DNA of 64,000 nucleotides from Falciphora oryzae (Eukaryota > Ascomycota > Sordariomycetes > Magnaporthales > Magnaporthaceae): positions 199,078 through 263,077 of the forward strand of contig JNVV01000053.1 in assembly GCA_000733355.1 (NCBI GenBank). The letters are read 5' to 3'. Position 1 is the stretch's first letter. Each line of letters opens with the position of its first letter. Of the stretch, positions 63,987-64,000 are shown one piece after another. The translations under genes were made by a program, and so were the position numbers. Below the pieces are notes generated by a model. That model searched no databases. It was not told the origin of the DNA and saw only the letters and a list, made by a program, of their open reading frames with translations.

Positions 63987-64000
63987 AGTCAAGACCCCCG
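63987..64000 (+). repeat. Start of a second Fot1-like terminal repeat, cut by window edge
   Basis: AGTCAAGACCCCCG, preceded by TA (63985-63986), matches the tip of the inverted repeat at 46274. The copy presumably continues beyond the window. Confidence 0.6.

Overview
The window reads as nuclear DNA of a filamentous ascomycete, most likely a Sordariomycete. Genes have short introns with GTA/GTR donors and CTAAC-type branch points, and coding exons are GC-rich with strong G/C third positions. Both tRNA genes have introns. There is a 26-residue Neurospora-type metallothionein, and one 7.4 kb block shows the C-to-T / G-to-A decay expected of repeat-induced point mutation (RIP). I cannot name the species. 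Two assembly gaps (N runs) lie at 26394-26460 and 46712-47619.

0-40 kb is ordinary gene space with wide intergenic regions. In order it holds: a BAHD acyltransferase cut by the window edge (-); a coiled-coil protein (+); a 3-ketoacyl-CoA thiolase (-) with a CCTCGG box upstream; a small secreted repeat protein (+); a SmgGDS-like armadillo protein (+); ribosomal protein eL13 (-); a COX14-like assembly factor (+); a conserved unknown protein (-); a DAHP synthase (+) with a perfect TGAGTCA box upstream; a divergent pair made of a Cys-rich membrane protein (-) and mitoribosomal protein mL50 (+); tRNA-Phe; a tiny Cys/His-rich protein (-); tRNA-Asp; a VWA/Vint protein (+); a Gln-rich protein (-); and a metallothionein (+). 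These are mostly unrelated housekeeping or metabolic genes (aromatic amino acid synthesis, fatty-acid oxidation, translation, mitochondrial assembly, metal binding).

40-49.8 kb is an accessory zone: a decayed lineage-specific gene, a lineage-specific 349-aa frame, an Hsp70-like ATPase, a Fot1/pogo-like transposon with about 155-bp inverted repeats around the large gap, and a short protein resembling the HeLo-like N-terminal domain of fungal NLR/STAND proteins. A tandem array of roughly 100-bp units lies just upstream of that last gene.

49.8-61.2 kb is a nested transposon. A PIF/Harbinger element (terminal repeats GGGGCTGTTCTAGAC, target duplication CTG) carries a Myb/SANT gene (+) and a DDE transposase (-). 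A chromovirus-type Gypsy LTR retrotransposon (minus orientation, 180-bp LTRs, target duplication TGGGC) sits between those two genes. The retrotransposon also holds a long RIP-broken reading frame in antisense to pol, between the end of pol and the 3' LTR. This is the most unusual object in the window.

61.2-64 kb has a membrane-anchored protein of unknown function, a 230-bp Harbinger-type MITE with ATA target duplications, and, in the last 14 bases, the start of a second Fot1-like terminal repeat.
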